36,251 bases of DNA from Pseudomonadota bacterium. Lineage in GTDB: Bacteria; Pseudomonadota; Alphaproteobacteria; Puniceispirillales; UBA1172. The translations under genes were made by a program, and so were the position numbers. Positions 16,291 through 23,618 of the stretch are shown here, piece after piece; position 1 is the first letter of the stretch, and every line of letters begins with the position of its first letter. Location: contig JAQCJL010000008.1 of the NCBI GenBank assembly GCA_027593125.1, positions 1-36,251 of the forward strand. Reading direction: 5' to 3'. Under the pieces are notes generated by a model, which worked only from the letters and a program-made list of their open reading frames with translations, was not told where the DNA came from and did no database searches.

Positions 16291-17067
16291 ATGTCACATC
16301 AAACAACACAGCATGTTTTTATTACGGCTGGCGGCTCAGGTATTGGGTTAGCCATGGCATCTGCCTTTCTTAGCCAGGGCGCTAAAGTCGCGGTTACCGA
16401 TAGCAATGTGGCCATGCTTGAAGATGCAAAATCTCGCCACCCTTCACTGATGACTTTTCAAGCAGATGTGACAAATGAAAGTGAAATGCAAATGGCCTTT
16501 GATAAGGTCATGGGTGAATGGGGACGCCTTGATGTCATGATGGCTAACGCTGGAACAGCAGGCCCAACTGCTGCTATTGATGATGTCTCACTAGCCGATT
16601 GGCAGCGTTGTCTTGCCGTCAATCTGGATGGATGTTTTCTGGCCTCTAAACTCGCCGCGCCAACCATGCGGAAACAAAAAAGCGGCGTTATTACCCTAAC
16701 CTCATCGACAGCTGGCCTATGGGGGTATCCTTATCGCTCACCTTATGCCACTGCAAAATGGGGCATTATCGGCTTAATGAAGACCCTAGCCATGGAATTG
16801 GGCCCTGATGGAATTCGGGTCAATGCTATCTGCCCGGGTTCGGTTGAAGGTGATCGCATGGATGGGGTCATAGAAAGAGAAGCTGCGACACGCGGCATCA
16901 CCCCAGAAGAATTACGCCAAGGATACGCGGACTGTGCTTCGCTTCGGCGTTTTGTCACAGCAGAAGATGTCTCAGATATGGCTGTTTTCCTAGCCTCACC
17001 GCAAGCGAAATCCATTTCTGGGATGGTCATGTCTGTAGATGGGCATACTGAAAAGGTGACGCTGTAA
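16291..17067 (+). CDS. Short-chain dehydrogenase/reductase (SDR)
   Basis: This 258-residue classical SDR has cofactor motif TAGGSGIG (about residues 12-19), DVT after the third strand, NAG (NAGTAG), the catalytic Ser in LTSSTAG and the catalytic pair YATAK. The RVNAICPGSVEGDRM segment is typical of the family, and the C-terminus SGMVMSVDGH is normal. It interconverts an alcohol and a carbonyl group with NAD(P)H. ATG 16291 is supported by TTGGGGAC just upstream; an earlier in-frame start at 16279 would add four residues. It forms an operon with the MDR gene and converges on tauC, with 56 bases between the stops. The substrate is unknown. Confidence 0.9.
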   Translation: MSHQTTQHVFITAGGSGIGLAMASAFLSQGAKVAVTDSNVAMLEDAKSRHPSLMTFQADVTNESEMQMAFDKVMGEWGRLDVMMANAGTAGPTAAIDDVSLADWQRCLAVNLDGCFLASKLAAPTMRKQKSGVITLTSSTAGLWGYPYRSPYATAKWGIIGLMKTLAMELGPDGIRVNAICPGSVEGDRMDGVIEREAATRGITPEELRQGYADCASLRRFVTAEDVSDMAVFLASPQAKSISGMVMSVDGHTEKVTL

Positions 17068-17123
17068 CAACAGCCCCTCACCTCTGATCAAAAATATCAG
17101 TTAAATCCCTTAGCCTTAATGCC

Positions 17124-19052
17124 TTACCCTTTGCCGCGCCAAGGGATAAGGATACTGATCAGTTTGCGCATGATAATATCAAAGAGAAGCCCAAGCAGAC
17201 CCATGATTAAGATTGTGACCCAAATCAATTCATAATCTGAAACGGTTCTGGCCACATTCTCAATAAAACCGACGCCTGTGGTGCCCGCAAGCATCTCTGC
17301 TGCTACCAGAGTCCCCCAACATACGCCAATGGCGATGCGAACCCCGGTAAGAATTTCCGGCAGTGCGTTTGGCAAAATCACATGGCGAAGAATCTGGCGG
17401 TTAGAAGCCCCTAGCGAATGGGAAGCTCTGATCTTTGATAATTGTGTTCCTGATGCACCTGTGCGCGCAGATATCACCATGATGGCAAAGGCCACCATAA
17501 ATAACAGAAAGATCTTTCCATCATCCTGAATGCCAAAGATGGTTAGAATAAGAGGCGCCCATGCCAAAGGTGGAACAGGGCGATAAAGCTCAATCATAGG
17601 GTCAAAGAAAGATTTGAAGAACCGTGACACCCCCATATAGATCCCTAGCGGCACCCCTAAAAGAATACCAAAGAACATCGCCACCAGAACTCGGAACAAT
17701 GAATCCCAAATATGCCCATCTAACATAGGAATACTGCCCAGATAGACTTCACCCTTTGCAAAGGCTAGCAATCGGTCTTTATAGGTTGGAACAAAGCGTC
17801 CAGCATCATCATGTTTGCCATAACTGCCCGGCAGAATATCCACCATCCCGTCTGGAACAAAGAAACCCACAACATCTGCCACTGGCAACCACTTAAACCA
17901 AAGCAAACGTGTGCCCTTAAATCCGCCACCTTCCTCAAGATTAGGATTGGCAAGCACAGAGAGTTTGGCAACAACATCCGTTGGCTTTGGCAACCAGCGG
18001 CTTGAGCCTTGCTCAATACAAATGGTACGGGTTTTAAGAACCCCCTGTCCGGGCATAAAGATCGCATCGATGATCCCAAGGCTACCCTTTGCATCATCCA
18101 TTTCTTCAATCATAACAGCAACAGCGTCATTCACTTCATCAAGCGTATTAGCAGGAAAAATCATCCCATCATCCAAACGCTTAAAGATGCGTTCAACCGA
18201 CTTGAGGTAGCTATTACGTGTTTCCGCAATATCTTCACTGGTCACATTATTATTAATATTTTCTTTTACATTGGCAATGTCGGCGCGTGTCAGATCAATC
18301 AGACGGCTAGCCTCAGCAGGCATATTTCGCAATGTGAGAAAGGTCTTGGAAATACCAACCACATCTTGGGATATTCCATCAAACATGACCCCACGCGGAG
18401 TCATCGGCAACATTGGAATTTCTTCGTTCCCAACACCCCAAGGCGCTTGTGCCAAGGCTTCAGCAGTTGGTTGTAATCCCTCAGGCCCAGCTTGAATACG
18501 GCTTGTTAACTGTTGAATATCACCAACCACGATCTGCAGATTGGAACGGGTAGCCGCATCGATACTGCTAGGGTTTGAATAGACCCCAATTAATGCTCTT
18601 GTTTGGGCAATAATGGCATAGATTTGTTTTTCTTCAGCAGCAGTAAACGCGCCATTAGGAAAACTGGCCTCAACCTCATCCAGTTGTTCCATATTTCTCA
18701 CCACTAAATCAGTAGATTTGAAATAGCGTGAACCAATGGGAAGCTGGGCAACAATTGGCGACAATGCCTCATTCACTTTGGCCACTTGGCAGAGCTCATT
18801 CGCAGCTCTGGGGAAATAAGCCCTAGCCATGCCCCAAGAATAATAAAACCATAACAGCATGATGGTAGCGATGCCGCAAACGGCCCAATACCATCCGCCT
18901 GAGGTGCGTTCAGGGTCACCAAAGACCTGTTCTTTGTCGCGTAACCGCGAAACTTTGACGCCATGATAAATAGACCACAGCAAAGTGACTACAAACACAA
19001 AAATCAGGACAGCGGCAATATCCGCTCTGTGATAAGACATCCAATCAAACAC
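17124..19052 (-). CDS. tauC: Taurine-type ABC transporter permease with a long N-terminal extension
   Basis: This 642-residue protein is more than twice the usual length of TauC (about 280). Residues 443-642 are a normal SsuC/TauC permease core with the transport loop ASHSLGASNRQILRHVILPNALPEI and the TauC-like end. The first 80 residues carry two extra membrane helices (about 10-30 and 54-75). Residues about 81-440 form a largely hydrophilic domain with long helical, charged segments, predicted to lie outside the membrane, and containing a few cysteines. Start is GTG 19052 overlapping the tauB stop by 8 bases, with an upstream AGAGGAG; ATG 19040 is an alternative. It acts with TauA and TauB to import taurine or a related sulfonate. 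The role of the extra domain is unknown. Confidence 0.88.
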   Translation of the reverse strand: MFDWMSYHRADIAAVLIFVFVVTLLWSIYHGVKVSRLRDKEQVFGDPERTSGGWYWAVCGIATIMLLWFYYSWGMARAYFPRAANELCQVAKVNEALSPIVAQLPIGSRYFKSTDLVVRNMEQLDEVEASFPNGAFTAAEEKQIYAIIAQTRALIGVYSNPSSIDAATRSNLQIVVGDIQQLTSRIQAGPEGLQPTAEALAQAPWGVGNEEIPMLPMTPRGVMFDGISQDVVGISKTFLTLRNMPAEASRLIDLTRADIANVKENINNNVTSEDIAETRNSYLKSVERIFKRLDDGMIFPANTLDEVNDAVAVMIEEMDDAKGSLGIIDAIFMPGQGVLKTRTICIEQGSSRWLPKPTDVVAKLSVLANPNLEEGGGFKGTRLLWFKWLPVADVVGFFVPDGMVDILPGSYGKHDDAGRFVPTYKDRLLAFAKGEVYLGSIPMLDGHIWDSLFRVLVAMFFGILLGVPLGIYMGVSRFFKSFFDPMIELYRPVPPLAWAPLILTIFGIQDDGKIFLLFMVAFAIMVISARTGASGTQLSKIRASHSLGASNRQILRHVILPNALPEILTGVRIAIGVCWGTLVAAEMLAGTTGVGFIENVARTVSDYELIWVTILIMGLLGLLFDIIMRKLISILIPWRGKG

Positions 19053-19851
19053 CGCCCATAATCTCCTCTTCCATATTCCAGATCATGGTTAGAATTTCTT
19101 CTCGCACCTTGGCGAAATCCGTTTTCTGTTTGATATCACGAAGTGATCTAGTCAGCCCTTCCTCTGCAAAATCAAGCTGATATTCTTTATGAATTCGCCC
19201 GGGACGCGGCGCCATAACAAACAGCCTTTGCCCTAAGAGCAAGGCTTCTTCAACGGAATGGGTGATGATGATGATCGTTTTTCCCGTTTCTTTCCATAAT
19301 TCAAGGATCAACGACTGCATCTTTTCCCGGGTAAGCGCATCCAGCGCGCCAAGTGGTTCATCCATAAGAATCAAATCAGGGTCATTAACCAAACAACGGG
19401 CCAAGGCCACACGTTGCTGCATTCCCCCTGACAATTGATAGGTAGGGGTATCACCAAATCCGGCCAACCCGACAATATCAAGCCATTTGTTGACCAGTTC
19501 TTTTCGTTCAGCTGCAGGCATATTTTTCATGCGCAACCCGAAATCAACATTTTTGCTAACCGTCAGCCATTCAAACAATGCGCCCTGCTGAAACACCATT
19601 CCGCGTTCAACGCCGGGGCCATCAATATTCTTCCCCCCCAAAGCCAGTTGCCCTGAGGTAGGATTAAGAAATCCTGCTACCATGTTCAAAAGGGTTGTTT
19701 TGCCACATCCCGATGGCCCAAGCACAGACAATAGCTCCCCTTGTTTCAGGGTAAAGTTAATGTTCTTAAGCGCCTCAACCATAGCCCCACTACCAGGGGC
19801 GGTAAAAGTCATTGATAGATCTTTGCAAACCAGATCAGACATTGTTTCCAT
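19045..19851 (-). CDS. tauB: Taurine-type ABC transporter ATPase
   Basis: This ABC ATPase of about 268 residues has Walker A GPSGCGKTT, signature LSGGMQQRVALARCL, Walker B LILMDEPLGALD and the switch His (IIITHSVEEAL). The pattern is that of the nitrate/sulfonate/taurine ATPase family (TauB/SsuB). Start choice is open: ATG 19851 (preceded by GTGGATTG), ATG 19842 (METMSDLV, with GGA before it), or a TTG at 19854. It lies between tauA and tauC and overlaps the latter by 8 bases. The strong hairpin upstream (19884-19913) probably lowers its expression relative to tauA. Confidence 0.92.
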   Translation of the reverse strand: METMSDLVCKDLSMTFTAPGSGAMVEALKNINFTLKQGELLSVLGPSGCGKTTLLNMVAGFLNPTSGQLALGGKNIDGPGVERGMVFQQGALFEWLTVSKNVDFGLRMKNMPAAERKELVNKWLDIVGLAGFGDTPTYQLSGGMQQRVALARCLVNDPDLILMDEPLGALDALTREKMQSLILELWKETGKTIIIITHSVEEALLLGQRLFVMAPRPGRIHKEYQLDFAEEGLTRSLRDIKQKTDFAKVREEILTMIWNMEEEIMGGV

Positions 19852-19883
19852 CAATCCACGATATATGAAAAAGGAACAGGGTC

Positions 19884-19913
19884 AAAAAACAGGGCCTTAA
19901 TTAGGCCCTGTTT
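19884..19913 (-). terminator. Strong intrinsic terminator/attenuator between tauA and tauB
   Basis: A perfect 11-bp stem (AAACAGGGCCT at 19887-19897 with AGGCCCTGTTT at 19903-19913) with a 5-base loop lies 16 bases after the tauA stop. On the minus strand the stem is followed directly by a run of T (complement of the A run at 19884-19889). This is a textbook rho-independent structure. As tauB and tauC lie beyond it without an obvious promoter of their own, it probably acts as a partial terminator. Confidence 0.8.
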
Positions 19914-19928
19914 AATGTAAGTATCAGC

Positions 19929-20909
19929 TTACTGAAGGAATGATCCATCGATAACCACACCCAGGCTACCACTGTAGTTGCTGATATTAGATTTTTCAAA
20001 GACTACACCTAGACTTTCTGCAGCCTGACCAGCAATCCCATCATCACCAAAATACGTTGCGATTTGCTCTTCGGCAGTTGGGAAAACAAAACCAGCCATT
20101 TGGTTCTTTGTTGTTGCGACGTCCATACCAGCATCAGCGGCAACCTTTGCAATCTGGGCATCAGAACCTGTCCATGCTGCGTTTGCTTCGTGTGTAACTT
20201 CAAGGAAAGCACGAACAAGGTCAGGGTTTTCAGTTGCAAATTTTTCTGTTACCGAAACCACATCAAATGACCCAATGCCCGCTTCTGACTTTTCACTTGA
20301 GCTCATGATCGGGGTGCCGACTTCGCCAGCAGCCTTAGCAGAAGCACCACCAAAAATGCAGGCCATATCAACAGAACCATCAGACAAAGACACCGCACCA
20401 TCCGCTGGTGCCTGATCAACAATTGACATCGTTGAGATATCAACATTCAATGCTGCCATTTGCTTACGGAATGAGAAGTCAGCCATGGTGTTCAGTGGAA
20501 CCGCAACTGTCTTTCCTTCAAGTTCAGAAGCATTAGCAGAAGAAATGCCTAAATCATTGCGCACAAAACAGTCATTGGCTTCATAGATCACAGCGATGGA
20601 TACCATTTTAAGAGGTGCACCCTGCTGAATCGCAGTAACGAATGGGGCCAGACCTTGCGAATAGGCAATATCAATATCGCCAGCCAGCATCGCTTCTGTC
20701 ATGGCAACGCCAGTAGAGAAATCTGTCCAATTAACAGGAACACCTAATGCTTCGTCATAGGCTTTGTCCACTTTTGCAATCTGATTTGGTGTTGCCCATT
20801 CTAAAAAGAAGGCAACATTCACGCTATCAGCGGCTTGCGCTACGCTAACAGTGCCAAGTGCGGCTGCACCAGCAACTGCACCTGAAATATATTTATGGAA
20901 TTTTGTCAT
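19929..20909 (-). CDS. tauA: Taurine-type ABC transporter periplasmic binding protein
   Basis: This 326-residue protein has a Sec signal peptide (MTKFHKYISGAVAGAAALG..., likely cleavage after AQA at about residue 26). A TauA/SsuA/NMT1-type domain follows: VNVAFFLEWATPNQIAKVDKAYD, MTEAMLAGDIDIAYSQGLAPFV and ELEGKTVAVPLNTMADFSFRKQM. It binds taurine or a related small sulfonate in the periplasm. GGGAG at 20917-20921 lies seven bases from the ATG. It is the first gene of tauABC, divergent from tpa. Ligand assignment to taurine is inferred from the divergent tpa gene; N-methylated taurines are also possible given the neighbouring demethylase operon. Confidence 0.9.
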   Translation of the reverse strand: MTKFHKYISGAVAGAAALGTVSVAQAADSVNVAFFLEWATPNQIAKVDKAYDEALGVPVNWTDFSTGVAMTEAMLAGDIDIAYSQGLAPFVTAIQQGAPLKMVSIAVIYEANDCFVRNDLGISSANASELEGKTVAVPLNTMADFSFRKQMAALNVDISTMSIVDQAPADGAVSLSDGSVDMACIFGGASAKAAGEVGTPIMSSSEKSEAGIGSFDVVSVTEKFATENPDLVRAFLEVTHEANAAWTGSDAQIAKVAADAGMDVATTKNQMAGFVFPTAEEQIATYFGDDGIAGQAAESLGVVFEKSNISNYSGSLGVVIDGSFLQ

Positions 20910-21158
20910 TATTTTACTCCCTAAGTAACGTATAAGGCGCCGACCTTATCATAATCCAGTTGAACAAAACAAATAAGATTAAACTTTCTTTATTCCGGCT
21001 TTTCCTGAATTGAACACGACTTTATGAAACTTCCTTTCTTGCTTCACGTGAATGACAAATTATAAAACGGCTGAGACCATGAGAAAATCCTTTTCAATTG
21101 GTTGCAATTATATCATTGTTACGCGATAAGTATTGTCCACTATGCCTTTAGGAGATCG
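20910..21158. promoter_or_regulatory. tauA-tpa divergent promoter region with inverted repeats
   Basis: This 249-base AT-rich region should hold the divergent promoters of the transporter and the catabolic operon. Visible symmetry: ATAAGG-N6-CCTTAT at 20932-20949, close to tauA, and AATTG-N4-CAATT at 21096-21109, about 50 bases before tpa. Either could be an operator for a shared regulator. No TauR-like (GntR/MocR) gene is in the window. An AGGAG ribosome binding site at 21150-21154 serves tpa. Confidence 0.4.
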
Positions 21159-22550
21159 ATGATGGACGGGAAATTATATGATAATGATATCTCACAAATT
21201 GTTGAGATGGATCGTGCCCATATCTGGCACCATTTGATACAGCATAAACCCTTTGAAACGGGCGAGCCTCGCATCATCGTTGAAGGCAAAGGGATGCGCG
21301 TATGGGATCAAAAAGGCAAAGAACATATTGATGCCGTTTCTGGCGGGGTATGGACCGTCAATGTAGGCTATGGTCGCGAAAGCATTGCTAATGCTGTGCG
21401 TGATCAGCTGATTAAAATGAATTATTTTGCTGGTTCGGCTGGCTCTATTCCTGGGGCTTTGTTTTCTCAACAATTGCTTGAAAAAATGCCTGGAATGTCA
21501 CGGGTTTATTATTGCAATTCTGGGTCAGAAGCCAACGAAAAAGCCTTTAAGATGGTGCGCCAGATTGCCCATAAACGCTATGGCGGCAAAAAACACAAAG
21601 TGCTCTATCGTGACCGTGATTACCATGGAACGACTATTGCTTGTCTTTCTGCAGGCGGACAGGATGAAAGAAACGCCCAATACGGCCCTTACACACCTGG
21701 TTTCGTTCGCGTACCCCATTGTTTAGAATATCGGGCGCAATGGGATCTCACCGGTGAGGCTTATGGTCAACGTGCTGCTGATGCCATCGAAGAAGTGATT
21801 CTTGCAGAAGGCCCAGATACTGTTGGCGCGCTTTGCCTTGAGCCTGTGACCGCAGGTGGCGGCGTGATTACCCCACCAGAAGGCTATTGGCAGCGTGTGC
21901 AAGAAATCTGCAATAAATACGATATCCTTTTGCATATTGACGAAGTGGTTTGCGGCGTTGGCCGAACAGGAACATGGTTTGGCTATCAGAATTATGATGT
22001 TAAGCCTGATTTGGTGACAATGGCCAAAGGCGTTGCCTCCGGATATGCGGCAATTGCTTGTCTTGTGACCACCGAAGAGGTCTTTGATCTGTTTAAAGAC
22101 AACGCTGATGACCCGATGAATTATTTCCGTGATATTTCCACTTTTGGTGGATGCACCGCGGGTCCTGCCGCCGCAATTGAAAATATGCGCATCATCGAAG
22201 ATGAAAACCTATTGTCCAACACATTGGCAATGGGCGCGCATATGGTGGATAATCTGAATGCACTTGCGGATAAGCACTCTGTGATTGGTGATGTTAGAGG
22301 CAAGGGTCTGTTCTGTGGTGCAGAACTGGTGTCGGATCGTGCAAGCCGTGAACCTGCTCCTGAAAAAATGGTGCAAGCCGTTGTTGCGGATTGTATGGCA
22401 CAAGGTGTGGTCATCGGTGCGACCAACCGATCCGTACCAGGATTTAACAACACCTTATGTTTCAGCCCAGCTCTTATCGCCACCAAAGATGATATTAATC
22501 AGATCACTGATGCGGTTGATCAAGCGCTCGGCCGTGTCTTTGGTCAATAA
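21159..22550 (+). CDS. tpa: Taurine-pyruvate aminotransferase
   Basis: This class-III (omega) aminotransferase of about 463 residues uses PLP. The Schiff-base lysine is in TMAKGVASGYAA (about Lys290). The cofactor aspartate is in HIDEVVCGVGRTG (about Asp261), with CNSGSEANEKA at about 119-129 and DYHGTT at about 154-159. Tpa transfers the amino group of taurine to pyruvate, giving sulfoacetaldehyde and alanine. Start: AGGAG at 21150-21154 precedes ATG 21159 and the next ATG 21162, and 21162 has slightly better spacing; upstream in-frame sequence to 21102 is unlikely to be translated. Context (divergent tauABC, downstream pta and soeABC) makes taurine the best substrate call among omega-aminotransferases. 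Confidence 0.88.
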   Translation: MMDGKLYDNDISQIVEMDRAHIWHHLIQHKPFETGEPRIIVEGKGMRVWDQKGKEHIDAVSGGVWTVNVGYGRESIANAVRDQLIKMNYFAGSAGSIPGALFSQQLLEKMPGMSRVYYCNSGSEANEKAFKMVRQIAHKRYGGKKHKVLYRDRDYHGTTIACLSAGGQDERNAQYGPYTPGFVRVPHCLEYRAQWDLTGEAYGQRAADAIEEVILAEGPDTVGALCLEPVTAGGGVITPPEGYWQRVQEICNKYDILLHIDEVVCGVGRTGTWFGYQNYDVKPDLVTMAKGVASGYAAIACLVTTEEVFDLFKDNADDPMNYFRDISTFGGCTAGPAAAIENMRIIEDENLLSNTLAMGAHMVDNLNALADKHSVIGDVRGKGLFCGAELVSDRASREPAPEKMVQAVVADCMAQGVVIGATNRSVPGFNNTLCFSPALIATKDDINQITDAVDQALGRVFGQ

Positions 22551-22551
22551 G

Positions 22552-22593
22552 CAATCTTTTCAGAAAGCCAGTCAATCTTTTCAGAAAGCCAGT
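22552..22593. repeat. Perfect 21-bp tandem duplication between tpa and pta
   Basis: A 21-base unit beginning CAATCTTTTCAG and ending AGCCAGT occurs twice without interruption (22552-22572 and 22573-22593), starting one base after the tpa stop. An unused AGGAG follows at 22595-22599, and the 96-base gap to pta has no sizeable reading frame. Each unit contains the short inverted repeat CTTT-N4-AAAG. The duplication could be a replication-slippage product or a regulatory repeat. Confidence 0.85.
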
Positions 22594-22646
22594 TAGGAGA
22601 ACATTGTTCTATCGCGCTGACTTTCTTTAATTCTGTCTGAACCTTC

Positions 22647-23615
22647 ATGACCCAACCACAGCCTAGTTCCTTTCTTAGCAAACATGCCCCGCAATGCCCT
22701 GATTGGCTTATTGACAAGGCGATCAATACTGGGGGTAAAGATTTTGTTCTTGGCGTTGTTGGCGCTAATTCGCTTGTCGCAATGGAAACCGCGATGCAGG
22801 CGCATCACGCTAATCTTGCTACACCACATCTGATTGGCGATGCTGATATCATTCGCACTCATGCCGAAACCTTAGCGTGGGACATCACTACCATCAGCAT
22901 CACCAATACGACGGATGAAGACGAAACCGTTCATATTGCCGCCAAACTGGCACGCGATGGCGTTATTCATGCTCTGTTAAAAGGCCATATTCATACTGAT
23001 CGGTTTATGGCAGGTATTCTTAAACGTGATCATGGCATACGCGGCGATCAACGATTGGTGCATATCTTCGCCTTGTTTCCTCTTCAAAATGGCAAGCCCT
23101 TGTTAATTTCGGATGCTGCGGTCAATGTAGAACCTGATCTGCTGACGCGGCAGACGATGTTGACAGAAATGGCTGATATTGCCCGTATGCTTGGTCAGGA
23201 TCGTCCACGCCTTGCAATTATTTCTGCAACCGAAACCCCTATTTCGTCAGTGCCATCATCCATCACAGCACGCGAATTAGCAGAATGGGGTAAGGCCAAT
23301 TTACCTTGGGCTGATATCTCTGGGCCTCTTTCGCTTGATCTTGCCCTAAGCCCTGATGCCGTTGCTATTAAGGGCATGACAGATGATCCAGTAGCAGGCT
23401 ATGCTGATGGGCTTTTAATGCCAGAATTAACCTCTGGCAATGTCTTATTCAAATCCTTAGTCTGGTTCAACAGCGCTTGTGCAGCTGGGGTTGTCACTGG
23501 GGGTAAAGTTCCAATTATGTTAACTAGTCGGGCAGACCCCCCTGCTGCTAGAATCGCTTCGGTTGCGCTTGCCGCGCAAATATATTTTAATAGAGGTGGA
23601 AGTATTGGAAAATAA
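22647..23615 (+). CDS. pta: Phosphate acetyltransferase (short, Ptb-like form)
   Basis: This 322-residue cytoplasmic enzyme belongs to the phosphate acetyl/butyryltransferase family. Segments supporting this are the N-terminal SFLSKHAPQCPDWLIDKA, the ALLKGHIHTDRFMAGIL region and the LISDAAVNVEPDL motif, with GYADGLLMPEL and GSIGK near the end. It is the single-domain form without the N-terminal regulatory domain of long Pta. In taurine dissimilation it converts acetyl phosphate released by Xsc to acetyl-CoA. No clear ribosome binding site precedes ATG 22647. Its stop lies three bases before soeA, so it is in one operon with the sulfite dehydrogenase. Phosphate butyryltransferase activity is the alternative; position favours Pta. 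Confidence 0.87.
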   Translation: MTQPQPSSFLSKHAPQCPDWLIDKAINTGGKDFVLGVVGANSLVAMETAMQAHHANLATPHLIGDADIIRTHAETLAWDITTISITNTTDEDETVHIAAKLARDGVIHALLKGHIHTDRFMAGILKRDHGIRGDQRLVHIFALFPLQNGKPLLISDAAVNVEPDLLTRQTMLTEMADIARMLGQDRPRLAIISATETPISSVPSSITARELAEWGKANLPWADISGPLSLDLALSPDAVAIKGMTDDPVAGYADGLLMPELTSGNVLFKSLVWFNSACAAGVVTGGKVPIMLTSRADPPAARIASVALAAQIYFNRGGSIGK

Positions 23616-23618
23616 ATT

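Noticed and set aside
22552-22593. Two-unit 21-bp repeat considered as a CRISPR remnant
   Set aside because: The units are directly adjacent with no spacer, and no cas gene is present.
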